A stretch of 64,000 bases of DNA. It comes from Chloroflexota bacterium (GTDB lineage Bacteria > Chloroflexota > Anaerolineae > Aggregatilineales > Phototrophicaceae). The notes below the pieces were generated by a model. That model saw only the letters and a program-made list of their open reading frames with translations, was not told the DNA's origin and made no database searches. Position 1 is the stretch's first letter, and every line of letters starts with the position of its first letter. This document shows, piece after piece, positions 15,540 to 23,778 of the stretch. The DNA lies in assembly GCA_028875245.1 (NCBI GenBank), contig JAPPEU010000035.1:2023-66022 (forward strand), in the 5' to 3' direction. A program made the translations under genes and the position numbers.

Positions 15540-17761
15540 CCCGGCGCCATAGCTATCTCGATTTCGGCATAAGGCTGGTCCGCGGAGAAGTCAAATTCGT
15601 CCGCAGCAAGGGGGATGTAGCCATCCGCTTCAATCACCATGCTGTAGAATGTATCGAATGCCAGCGGGCGCGCGAACTGAAAGTCGCCATTGCGATCCGA
15701 TGTGGCAAGGGCGAAGATTTGATCCTCTCTCCAAAGGAACTCGCTCGCCGCATAATCTTCGCTCACCAGCACGATTGTCACGCTCGGTATGCCAATTCGC
15801 GTCGTCGCGTCGATGATCTTGCCGGAGAGAATCGTACCCTCGCTCTGGGATAGTCGATCGATGGGCAGTTGACCGATGCCGATCGTCACTTCTTCTTCCG
15901 CCAGTTTCAGGTTGTTCACCAGCAGCTGCAGCTTGTAACTGCCATCGGGCGGCTGGTCGATCCATACGGTTAAGTCTCTGCCGGAGTCGACGGTCAGCCA
16001 AGGTTGGGTGGCTTGGAAGAAGGCTTGATCATCCACCAGCCAACGCAGCGTCCATGGCGTGCCGGGGGCGATCTGCCGCCAATCGAAGAGTGCGTAAAGC
16101 CCTTGTATCGAGCCTGGAAAGCTCGTTGATGATGGGGCGGCGCGCGCGGCAAGGGGCGAATCCACTGAAGTATGACGAATGTTGGTGAATATCTCCGGCA
16201 GGGGACCAGCCGGCCGGCCAGCGACGATAAAGTCCGACGTCGCCGAGAGCGCGCCAGCGATGTAGAGCTCGAGACGGTACTGCCCCGGCTGCAAACCCCC
16301 GTTTGGCGCGACTTTGATCACTTTGGCGCCGTGGTTGGCATCCGACCAATTGTCCGTGCTGCGCGCGACTTCGGCGCCGCTGAAATACCAGATGGCGGAC
16401 CAGGGCGCATTGGCCCGCATATTGGCGTAAAGAAATCTGGCGGAGGCGATGTCGCCCAACGGTAAAATTGAACCGTTGCCGACTAATGCGCCAGATTGAT
16501 CGAGAGTGCCAAATACTATATCGCTGAATTGGGACGAGCTTTCGGCGGCGCCGCCCACGACGATCCTTTTGCTGCCGACGGATGTGCCATTGATCAAAAG
16601 CGTGAACTCGTAAGCGCCGTTGGCCCAGGCCTGCTCGCGGCTGCCGATATGCCAGAGCCCGCTTTCGCGGCCGCTCCAGCGCACCGGGGGCAGGCTGAAG
16701 GTTGTATCCGGAATCCCGTCGCGCGTGACCCGCAGCTCATATACCGTCTCCGCTGTCATATTGTCGTAGTCAAAAAACAGAAACAGGCTCTTTGTGTTGT
16801 TTGGCATGGCGCCGACAACGGTCGACGGCCCGCCATCGGCGACCGACGGCGCAAAGAAGAGGCGCGACGCCCGCGGCGGATGCAATGGCGCGGGAACGTT
16901 TGCAAGGGCGGTGGCGATGTTCACTTTCAGGTTGTGCCGCGCCGCGCGGATCAGGCTTTGGGCGTGGCTTATCGGCCGAACCGTGCTGACAAACTCGCCG
17001 GTCGGCACGCAGGCATCGCTGTTGTTCACCAAGCCGTCCCGGTTGGTATCCGCAATATAGCGACAGGTTGCCGCCGCCGCCAGCCCGCCGAAAGGCGCAT
17101 TCGTCGGGATGCCGATTAGCCGCCCCGCGCTATCGTAAGCGCCGCCGCCCGACATGGCGCCGGGTATTTCCGCGCGCGTCTTGAACCAGGAAGGGCCGCG
17201 CCCGATTGGTTCGGAAACGAATGCCGTTACCGTGCCGCGCGCAATGGCGACCGGCTGATTGCCGAAATCCGGATAGCCAGCCACGATCATGTTGTCATCA
17301 ATCGCGACCGCATTAGAGTCGCCCACTTCAACGAAGGGCAAGATGGGCAGGCCGCCCTTGGAGATAAGACGGCCATCCAGCTCGCGCGCGATGCGCAGAA
17401 CGGCAATGTCCAGGCCGGCGTCCGCGCTGAAAACCTCCGCGCGATATTTGGGAATGGGCTGCTCCGACAGGTCGACATTGAGGGATACGATAAGCTGGTC
17501 ACCGTCACATTGCTGTCCGGGCAGAACGCTGTGCGCATTGGTGACGATCAATCCGTCCGCGCTGATCAGCGTGCCGCTGCTCACGCATTTGATCACCAGG
17601 TCATTGAGCGCGCTCTCCACCTGATAGATGAATACTGTCGCCCGCTTTATCTGGTCGATGTCGATGTCGCCCGGGCGCTGCGCCAGGAGCGGGATCGACG
17701 ACAGCAGCAGCAGGAGGATCGTTATGTTACGAGGTCTAAACATCAGCGCGAGAGCAATCAT
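15536..17761 (-). CDS. Secreted trypsin-like serine protease with Ig-like and carboxypeptidase-regulatory-like domains
   Basis: 741 residues. A signal peptide (about 8-28, 'ITILLLLLSSIPLLAQ') precedes an S1-type protease domain: His in 'VTNAHSV', Asp in 'LDIAVLRI' and Ser in 'AMSGGGAY'. The domain ends with a calcium-loop-like 'DTNRDGLVNNSDAC'. Two or three beta-sandwich segments follow (about 330-640), each with 'GQYRLELYIAG'-like strands. The C-terminus (about 650-741) looks like a carboxypeptidase-regulatory domain ('GTILSGKIIDA', 'SDRNGDFQF'). All three catalytic residues look intact. It starts directly after the stop of the 199-aa gene, so it belongs to the leftward operon. The substrate is unknown. 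Confidence 0.82.
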   Translation of the reverse strand: MIALALMFRPRNITILLLLLSSIPLLAQRPGDIDIDQIKRATVFIYQVESALNDLVIKCVSSGTLISADGLIVTNAHSVLPGQQCDGDQLIVSLNVDLSEQPIPKYRAEVFSADAGLDIAVLRIARELDGRLISKGGLPILPFVEVGDSNAVAIDDNMIVAGYPDFGNQPVAIARGTVTAFVSEPIGRGPSWFKTRAEIPGAMSGGGAYDSAGRLIGIPTNAPFGGLAAAATCRYIADTNRDGLVNNSDACVPTGEFVSTVRPISHAQSLIRAARHNLKVNIATALANVPAPLHPPRASRLFFAPSVADGGPSTVVGAMPNNTKSLFLFFDYDNMTAETVYELRVTRDGIPDTTFSLPPVRWSGRESGLWHIGSREQAWANGAYEFTLLINGTSVGSKRIVVGGAAESSSQFSDIVFGTLDQSGALVGNGSILPLGDIASARFLYANMRANAPWSAIWYFSGAEVARSTDNWSDANHGAKVIKVAPNGGLQPGQYRLELYIAGALSATSDFIVAGRPAGPLPEIFTNIRHTSVDSPLAARAAPSSTSFPGSIQGLYALFDWRQIAPGTPWTLRWLVDDQAFFQATQPWLTVDSGRDLTVWIDQPPDGSYKLQLLVNNLKLAEEEVTIGIGQLPIDRLSQSEGTILSGKIIDATTRIGIPSVTIVLVSEDYAASEFLWREDQIFALATSDRNGDFQFARPLAFDTFYSMVIEADGYIPLAADEFDFSADQPYAEIEIAMAPG

Positions 17762-18361
17762 TCAAAATTCAAGGTTTTGCACGAACCAGCGCAAGGTTTC
17801 CAGCTCGCGGCCGTAGACGCTGATATCGGCGCGAAAAGCGATGATCACAGCTTGCCCGCGGCGTATCGCCAGAATATCCAGGCCATTGACGATGGACGAT
17901 ACGCCCTCCAGGAATGGGCTGGCATCGCGCGCGACATAAGAATACGACATCGAGATCGCCTGGCTTTCATCGGGAAGGCGAAAGGAATCATAGCCGAGCA
18001 CCGAATAGTCGGTCAGAGTCTGCGAACGCTGCAAACTCAATTGATCGAGGATGTTGCGTTCAGTTGTATCGGGCCCGACGGGCGCCGTGCTGACTTCGAT
18101 GACGGTATTGTAGCCGCGATGAGACATATCTCGCACGCGGAAGATGTAGGCGCCCGATTCCTCCAGCAGCCAGCGCGCCGGATAACTCGCGCTAATGCCG
18201 GCTTCAAGGTTGCTGTACACACTGGCTTGATTCAGTGTGCTGTCGCGCTGATTGACGCCGAGAGCGAAGCCGCAGATGAGCAGAAAATATGTGATGGCGA
18301 TTGACCAGCGCTGCCTGGGCGTAATCTGGATCGCCGGCGTTCGACCGGTTTCAAATTCCAT
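17762..18361 (-). CDS. Membrane-anchored protein of unknown function
   Basis: 199 residues. One transmembrane segment (about 19-39, 'SIAITYFLLICGFALG') is followed by an extracytoplasmic domain with 'ISASYPARWLLEESGAYIFRV' in part, the pattern of PsbP-like or similar lipoprotein domains that begin with 'YP..W'. It overlaps the upstream PrsW-like gene by about 11 bp and abuts the protease gene, so the three are co-translated. A role in presenting or regulating the protease is possible but not shown. Confidence 0.75.
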   Translation of the reverse strand: MEFETGRTPAIQITPRQRWSIAITYFLLICGFALGVNQRDSTLNQASVYSNLEAGISASYPARWLLEESGAYIFRVRDMSHRGYNTVIEVSTAPVGPDTTERNILDQLSLQRSQTLTDYSVLGYDSFRLPDESQAISMSYSYVARDASPFLEGVSSIVNGLDILAIRRGQAVIIAFRADISVYGRELETLRWFVQNLEF

Positions 18362-19262
18362 CAGTGTTCCATTGGCTCATATACGCTTCACGTTCGCGCC
18401 GTTCCGAGTTGCTGTAGAGAAAATACACCGTCCCGAAGGTGATGATCAAAGACGCCAATAACATCGCGCAGGCAAAGAGCGGGCGCGCCGTGTTGCCGGC
18501 GGTGGTCAGCGGCCCGCTGAGGAACCCGCCGAGCAAGGCGGTAATGACGCCGCTCGCCAGCGCAGCGACAGCCACATTCGACGGAAGCACCAGCGGGTAG
18601 GCGTCGGAGAAATAGGACTCGATGATTCCCAGCGCGATGAACATGGCGGAAGCGAGCTGTATCGTAAAGTTTGCCAGCACATATATCGCGGCGATGCCCA
18701 ATGTCGGCTCGAGCCTCCAGATGAGCGCGAAACTTAGGAAGGCGCCGTAACCCATCGCGCTGGCCAGGGCATAAGCGACGCCGTCGCTTCGAACGCGCAA
18801 GCCCTGAGGGTAGATGAGATAACGCAGAACGATAAACTTGAGCCCGGTATCCACGACGCCCACGCTCAGTGAATAACCCACTATGCGCTGGAAAACTGAC
18901 TGCAGCGGCAGCCATTCATCGACGCGCATAAAGTCTTCAATCAGTGGCAGACCAATCGCGGAAGCTGTCAAGGCAGACAGGACCGCCACGCCGATGAGCC
19001 GCCTTCGCGGGCGGGCCGCCCGGTATTCCGGCAAGACAGCAATGATGAGCCAGGCGAGCAAGATGAGCGGCGCCAAAGCCAGGGAAAGAACATGTTCAAT
19101 CCGCGCGTCAAACCGGCGCTGGAGAAGCTCGCTGAGCAACACAATCGCCAGCAGGGCGCCCGTCATGATGAGCAGCAGCGCGCTCAGCCTGCGCCACACA
19201 GGCAAAATGGAATAGGCGTCTTCTTGTTCAAGGTCGGGTTGGAAACGAATATCCGACGTCAT
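18351..19262 (-). CDS. Multi-pass membrane protein, distant PrsW-like
   Basis: 303 residues with about eight hydrophobic helices. 'VGVVDTGLKFIVLRYLIYP' followed by 'RSDGVAYALASAMGYGAFLS' resembles the core of PrsW intramembrane proteases, where an 'EExxK' motif and 'DGivyG.a.glGf' occur. Here the Glu pair reads Val-Asp-Thr-Gly, so the expected catalytic Glu residues are missing. It could be an inactive homologue or a different membrane family. It is the first gene of a leftward five-gene run ending in lepA. Confidence 0.6.
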   Translation of the reverse strand: MTSDIRFQPDLEQEDAYSILPVWRRLSALLLIMTGALLAIVLLSELLQRRFDARIEHVLSLALAPLILLAWLIIAVLPEYRAARPRRRLIGVAVLSALTASAIGLPLIEDFMRVDEWLPLQSVFQRIVGYSLSVGVVDTGLKFIVLRYLIYPQGLRVRSDGVAYALASAMGYGAFLSFALIWRLEPTLGIAAIYVLANFTIQLASAMFIALGIIESYFSDAYPLVLPSNVAVAALASGVITALLGGFLSGPLTTAGNTARPLFACAMLLASLIITFGTVYFLYSNSERREREAYMSQWNTDGI

Positions 19263-19278
19263 TTGCCGGCAGCTTTTC

Positions 19279-19307
19279 TTCCAGTGGGAAACGCAAGCGT
19301 CTATAAT
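19279..19307 (+). promoter_or_regulatory. Probable promoter for the substrate-binding lipoprotein gene
   Basis: A perfect TATAAT (19302-19307) lies 40 bp before the start. The -35 candidate TTCCAG (19279-19284), 17 bp upstream, is weak. Confidence 0.5.
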
Positions 19308-19346
19308 CTACGCTAGTAAAATACGGCCCGATTGTAAAGTCCCTGC

Positions 19347-21062
19347 ATGAGATTCCGACGAGCGGCAATGCAGATTGGCGGGTTCATCCAGGCGCTCACG
19401 CAAGGGCGCGAAGCTTGGAATCGCCATGGTGCGACATTGCGCGCCGTCAGCGCATTCGCGCATTGGCTAATTCGCGTCGCACTCGGGCCGATCTGCCTTT
19501 TGGCCCTCGCTGGCTGCGGCTCGGCGGGGAGCGAAGTTTCCTGTGAAGACGACAGCCGGTGCTTGCGCTACGCGTTTTCCGCCGATATCCCGGTTTTGGA
19601 CCCGCATGTGAGCGAGCTGCCGGAAGCCGGCATGGTCTTTCGCCAGATTTACGATACCTTGATTTACCGCGACACTGACAGCCGCGCTTTCCTGCCGGGC
19701 TTGGCAACAGACTGGGAGATATCGCCGGATGGTCTGGATTACAGTTTCAGCCTGCGGCCCGATGTAACTTTCCACGACGGAAGCGAATTCACGGCTGAAT
19801 CGGTCGCTTTCAACATTGAACGCATCTTTCGTCCCGATTCGGAGCGCTCCCTCGCAAGAGAATTGTTAGGTCCGCTTCATCAGGTCGATGTTCTTGACAA
19901 ATACAAAATACGGCTGCGACTCTTTGAACCTCATGCGGCGCTCCTGGACAGCCTTGCCCAGCCTTTTCTGGGAATCGCGAGCCCTGAAGCGCTCAAGAGC
20001 CATGACGGCTTGCGTTATCAGTATCATCAGTCGGGTACCGGTCCCTTCGCCCTGGTCGATTATTTGCCTGGCGAGCGCATCAAATTGCGGCGCTTTGATG
20101 GCTATGCCGTCGACCCGGCCATCTATGCTCCGCTCAGCGGAGACGAAATCGAAGCAGTTGAATTCTCCGTCATGCGAGACGGAGAGGCCGATCTGCTGTC
20201 GATGCTTGGCAGTACACAAGACGTGGTGGACGATGTGTCGCCGGTCGCCGCGCACAATCTGGCGGGCAACAGCCGCGTCCGCCTGCTGCCTACCGCGATT
20301 CCCGGCCTCGCGGCGCAGTGGCTGTTCAATACCAAGCGCGCTCCCCTGAACAGGCGGGATGTTCGTCTAGCGCTCCTCTTGGCCAGCAATCGGATAGCGA
20401 TAAGCGACCAGGTCTATTTGAACGCGGCGCCGGTGGCCTGGTCGCCGCTCTCCGAGAGCACCGGATATGCGCATACGGGTTTCAGAAATAGTTTCGAATT
20501 CGATCTTGCGGAGGCGCAGGCGCTGCTGTCGGCGGCCGGCTATGCGGACAGCGATGAGGACGGGATTCTGGATCTTGCTGGAGACCGGCTTGAGTTGACG
20601 ATGCTGGCGCCGCCCTGGGGACGCTTGGCTGAAGTCGGAGCCTTCCTGCGGGAGCAATGGCGGCGGCTCGGCATCGAGCTTGTTGTAGAACCCGTGCCGG
20701 GCAGAATGCAGTTGAACAGCCAGATAAGAGCCGGTGAATACGACTTGCTGCCGGTCAGCATCCATGGCATTGATCCGGGAATGCTCAGCCGCGTCTTCCT
20801 TGACAATTCGCTTTATGCCGCTTCGCGCTCACCGCACCCTGCCTTGAACGATTTGCTGATTCAGGCCGGCCAGGAGATTGATCCGGCCCGGCGCCGCGCC
20901 CAATATTACGACATCCAAACGCTGCTCATGAACGCGGCGCTGATCTTGCCGATAAGCGAAACTGTGCGTTTGCGGGCAGCCAGCGCAAACATCGTCGATC
21001 TCCGCTACGATGCATTCGGCTTCTACCCATTGCTGGTCAATGTGAAGATTCTGGCGAACTGA
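19347..21062 (+). CDS. ABC transporter substrate-binding lipoprotein, family 5 (oligopeptide/dipeptide type)
   Basis: 571 residues. A hydrophobic stretch ending in lipobox 'LALAGC' lies unusually far in (Cys about 56), so the real start may be a later codon than 19347. The mature part shows family-5 features: 'LDPHVSELPEAGMVFRQIYDTL' in part, 'LATDWEISPDGLDYSFSLR', 'FHDGSEFTAESVAFN', and 'ADLLSMLG'. It would capture peptides or related solutes outside the membrane. No permease or ATPase is adjacent. Its 3' end overlaps the convergent isopentenyl phosphate kinase gene by 26 bp. Confidence 0.88.
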   Translation: MRFRRAAMQIGGFIQALTQGREAWNRHGATLRAVSAFAHWLIRVALGPICLLALAGCGSAGSEVSCEDDSRCLRYAFSADIPVLDPHVSELPEAGMVFRQIYDTLIYRDTDSRAFLPGLATDWEISPDGLDYSFSLRPDVTFHDGSEFTAESVAFNIERIFRPDSERSLARELLGPLHQVDVLDKYKIRLRLFEPHAALLDSLAQPFLGIASPEALKSHDGLRYQYHQSGTGPFALVDYLPGERIKLRRFDGYAVDPAIYAPLSGDEIEAVEFSVMRDGEADLLSMLGSTQDVVDDVSPVAAHNLAGNSRVRLLPTAIPGLAAQWLFNTKRAPLNRRDVRLALLLASNRIAISDQVYLNAAPVAWSPLSESTGYAHTGFRNSFEFDLAEAQALLSAAGYADSDEDGILDLAGDRLELTMLAPPWGRLAEVGAFLREQWRRLGIELVVEPVPGRMQLNSQIRAGEYDLLPVSIHGIDPGMLSRVFLDNSLYAASRSPHPALNDLLIQAGQEIDPARRRAQYYDIQTLLMNAALILPISETVRLRAASANIVDLRYDAFGFYPLLVNVKILAN

Positions 21063-21855
21063 CGGCCTTGTCAGCGCGGATGCGGGTGCCAACTGTCTCG
21101 CGCCCCTCCAGGAGATCAATCAGAATGTCCTCCTGCAATCCGCTGGCAATGACCACGCTCAGCGCTGGATGCCGGCGCGCCAACGCGGTCATGGTCTTGA
21201 CTTTCTGCAGCATGCCGCCGGTAACGTCCACGCCATCGGAACCCTTGAGCGAGGGCAGCATGTCCTCCAGCGTCAGTGGCGTAATGAGCGGGACAAGCTC
21301 GCGCCTGTGATTCAGCACGCCGGCCACTTCGCCCAGAAGGATAATCCGCCTGACCCGCAGCGGCTCAACGAGATGAGCAAAGAGGGCTTCTGTCGAAATA
21401 ATGCCGCCATTGATTTCCCGGTCTACCGCGATATCGCCGTGAACCAGCGGCACAAGCTGTTTTTCCAGCGCCAGCATGAGCGCCCGGCTGTCAAATGACG
21501 CAATGCGCCCTCCCTTGGCGACTATCGTGGATGATGGCTGGAAGCGCATCACAGGCAGGCCGGCGGCGATAAACTCCTGCAGCACCATCAGGCTCAACTC
21601 GGCCGCGGCCGCTCCAACCTGCGCGAAGCCCAGCCGATCTTGACTGGTCTCGACTCCCTGCGCGGTCATGTGTTTCTGCGCCTCGAAATGGCCAAAGGAC
21701 CCGCTCCCGTGGCCAATGACAATTTGCTGCTGCTCGTTTTCGGCCCGAAACTGGCTCAGTTGCGCCGCCAGTCCGCGTACGCTCTCAGGGCGGAAAGTCC
21801 TGGCTTTTTGCTTGTCCGTAATCAGCGAACCGCCGAGCTTAATCAGAATCGTCAT
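21037..21855 (-). CDS. Isopentenyl phosphate kinase
   Basis: 272 residues from ATG 21855; a longer frame to 21912 would lie inside mevalonate kinase and adds an unlikely N-terminus. It phosphorylates isopentenyl phosphate to IPP. Amino-acid-kinase fold with the IPK pattern: 'IKLGGSLITDK' at the N-terminus, 'GHGSGSFGH' (48-56), whose final His is the catalytic residue typical of IPK, 'LVHGDIAVD', and 'GVDVTGGMLQKV'. The gene overlaps the mevalonate kinase stop by 17 bp. IPK is the hallmark of the alternative mevalonate pathway, known from archaea and from Roseiflexus in the Chloroflexi. Confidence 0.93.
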   Translation of the reverse strand: MTILIKLGGSLITDKQKARTFRPESVRGLAAQLSQFRAENEQQQIVIGHGSGSFGHFEAQKHMTAQGVETSQDRLGFAQVGAAAAELSLMVLQEFIAAGLPVMRFQPSSTIVAKGGRIASFDSRALMLALEKQLVPLVHGDIAVDREINGGIISTEALFAHLVEPLRVRRIILLGEVAGVLNHRRELVPLITPLTLEDMLPSLKGSDGVDVTGGMLQKVKTMTALARRHPALSVVIASGLQEDILIDLLEGRETVGTRIRADKAVSSPESSH

Positions 21856-22807
21856 CGTCGCCTGTTCCTTCGCCAGCGCTGGCAACCATGGCCCGCTTGG
21901 CGCCGGCCTCAAGGAGTTTTGCCCTCACCGCATCGACTGAATGCTCGTCCACCAGCGCGATGATATTGCCTCCGCGGCCGCCTCCGGACAGCTTGGCGCC
22001 GTATGCGCCGCCGTTCAGACCAGCCGCAACCAGGCGATCCAATTCCGGGGAGGACACATCCAGCCCTTGCAGCAGGCGATGGTTCGCGGTCATGAGCTCG
22101 CCCAATCTTCTTGTGGCGCCGCTCGCAAGGCAATCTCTCGCCTCGTTTGCAATGGCGCCGATCTCGGCGAAGGTCGCAGCTGTCCTGGCGGGCGCGCTTT
22201 GCCTGCGCCGGCGGACGGCAGCAACGGCATCTCGCGTCAGCGCGGCAATGCCGGTTTCGGCCAATACCAATTGGAGCGGTTTGGCGATCTTAATGAGATC
22301 AATGCTGTGGTCTTTGATGAAATAAACCGGCGCTTCGTAGACGACGACCGTGTTGTCGACGCCGCTCGGCGTGCCATGATGAAGCTTCTCCACCTCATAG
22401 ACGAGCTGACTTAATTCCTTGTCGGGAATCTCGCTGGCGTACAGCATCGCGATAGCGCGGCCTAGCGCCGTCGACACCGCCGCGCCGCTCCCGAGCCCGC
22501 TGGCGATGGGTATATCCGACTTCAGCCGAATCGCTCCGCTGATATCCTCGGCGTCGAGGTATTCGACTGCCAATCTTGCCATGAGCGCCAGGGGATCCGC
22601 CATATCCATTTCGCCTGTGCGATACACCCGCGGCGGCTCCGCCAAATCCTCCGCGATGATGGTGAGCGGATGATCGCCCTTGACTATCTTGGCGTAGGCG
22701 CGGATGCCCGAAAGAGGCAGCGCAATCGCCGGCGCGCCATAAACGACGGCATGCTCGCCACAAAGAATGACTTTGCCGGGCGCGCTCGCGACAGGGCTCA
22801 TGCTCAC
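21839..22807 (-). CDS. mvk: Mevalonate kinase (GHMP family)
   Basis: 322 residues. GHMP-kinase motifs: 'APGKVILCGEHAVVYG' (about 9-24), the ATP loop 'ASGLGSGAAVSTALGRA', 'GTPSGVDNTVV' with the catalytic Asp, and the C-terminal 'KLSGGGRGGNIIAL'. It phosphorylates mevalonate to mevalonate 5-phosphate. The start immediately follows the UbiA stop, and its own stop overlaps isopentenyl phosphate kinase, so UbiA, mvk and ipk form one leftward transcript. No phosphomevalonate kinase is present here. Confidence 0.94.
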   Translation of the reverse strand: MSMSPVASAPGKVILCGEHAVVYGAPAIALPLSGIRAYAKIVKGDHPLTIIAEDLAEPPRVYRTGEMDMADPLALMARLAVEYLDAEDISGAIRLKSDIPIASGLGSGAAVSTALGRAIAMLYASEIPDKELSQLVYEVEKLHHGTPSGVDNTVVVYEAPVYFIKDHSIDLIKIAKPLQLVLAETGIAALTRDAVAAVRRRRQSAPARTAATFAEIGAIANEARDCLASGATRRLGELMTANHRLLQGLDVSSPELDRLVAAGLNGGAYGAKLSGGGRGGNIIALVDEHSVDAVRAKLLEAGAKRAMVASAGEGTGDDDDSD

Positions 22808-23692
22808 CTAGAGTACGTACAAAATCAGGAAATATGCAAAGGCGGCCAGCGCAAGCGTCGCCTGAAGCGGCCGATCGGTCATCAAAACTTCGTCCGGCGC
22901 CCCGCCGCGTTTTTCCACGTGAATCAAATACAGATAGCGAAACAAACCATAAAAGACGAAGGGAACCGTCAGCAATCCCAAGTGTTCGCCATTCCGAATC
23001 ATCGTGGGCGATTCCACAGTGTAAATGATGTACGTGATCATGGTCGCAGTGGTCACCACACGGAGCATGTCGTCGAGCAGCAGGAGATTGTAACGGCTGA
23101 ATACGGGGCGGGTTTCCCGCGCGATATCGCCGTGCAAGGCCAGTTCTTGCCGCCTCTTGCCAATGACGAGGAAGAGCGCGAGCAACCCGGCGGAGGCGTA
23201 AAGCCAAGGCGACAGACTGACGTCAATGACGATGCCGCCTGCTATCACGCGCAGGACGAAGCCGGCCGCCACAGCCAGGATATCAAGCAGCACAATGTGT
23301 TTGAGATACAAAGAGTAGGCGAGCTGCAGCCCGAAGTAAGCTAGAATAAGCAGGGCGATGCGCGTGTCAAACTGAAAAGCGGCGATTAGCGCCAAGAGCG
23401 GCAGCGCCACTGAGGCCAACTTCGCGTAAGAAACGGGTACGCGGCCGGCGGCAATCGGGCGCAGCCGCTTGACTGGGTGCGCGCGGTCCGCATCCAGGTC
23501 AGCCAGGTCATTGAAAATATAAACGGAGCCCGCGCTCAGGATCAAGAGAATACAGCAGATGATGACCCGGGCGACGAGATCCGGCTCAAACAGTTTTTCG
23601 CTGAACACGATAGCGGGGAAGACGAAGAGTACATTCTTCGTCCATTGTTTGGGCCGAGTTGTCGCTATCAAGCCGGCAAAGATGTCCAACAT
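22808..23692 (-). CDS. UbiA family prenyltransferase, decaprenyl-phosphate phosphoribosyltransferase-like
   Basis: 294 residues, about eight or nine transmembrane helices. The start 'RPKQWTKNVLFV' and the motif 'NDLADLDADRAHPVKRLRP' (aspartate-rich site) are those of decaprenylphosphoryl-5-phosphoribose synthase (Rv3806c-like), which moves phosphoribose onto a polyprenyl phosphate. Other UbiA enzymes instead prenylate quinones or haem. It is first in the operon with mevalonate kinase and isopentenyl phosphate kinase, so isoprenoid supply and use are co-expressed. The acceptor is inferred only from motifs. Confidence 0.85.
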   Translation of the reverse strand: MLDIFAGLIATTRPKQWTKNVLFVFPAIVFSEKLFEPDLVARVIICCILLILSAGSVYIFNDLADLDADRAHPVKRLRPIAAGRVPVSYAKLASVALPLLALIAAFQFDTRIALLILAYFGLQLAYSLYLKHIVLLDILAVAAGFVLRVIAGGIVIDVSLSPWLYASAGLLALFLVIGKRRQELALHGDIARETRPVFSRYNLLLLDDMLRVVTTATMITYIIYTVESPTMIRNGEHLGLLTVPFVFYGLFRYLYLIHVEKRGGAPDEVLMTDRPLQATLALAAFAYFLILYVL

Positions 23693-23712
23693 GCGCCATG
23701 TCCTGTTAGCGG

Positions 23713-23740
23713 TGGACAGGAATTATAGTCTAGTGATAAT
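23713..23740 (+). promoter_or_regulatory. Rightward promoter of the decarboxylase gene, overlapping the leftward promoter
   Basis: TGGACA (23713-23718), 16-bp spacer, GATAAT (23735-23740): each box has five of six consensus bases. The leader to ATG 23779 is about 32 nt. Confidence 0.7.
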
Positions 23741-23749
23741 GTCTGACAA
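23722..23749 (-). promoter_or_regulatory. Leftward promoter of the UbiA-mvk-ipk operon
   Basis: On the minus strand TTGTCA (23749-23744), 16-bp spacer, TATAAT (23727-23722). It overlaps the rightward promoter almost completely, so RNA polymerase should be unable to occupy both at once. Confidence 0.75.
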
Positions 23750-23778
23750 TTCCAGTAGTACTTCGGTCAAGCGCAGTG

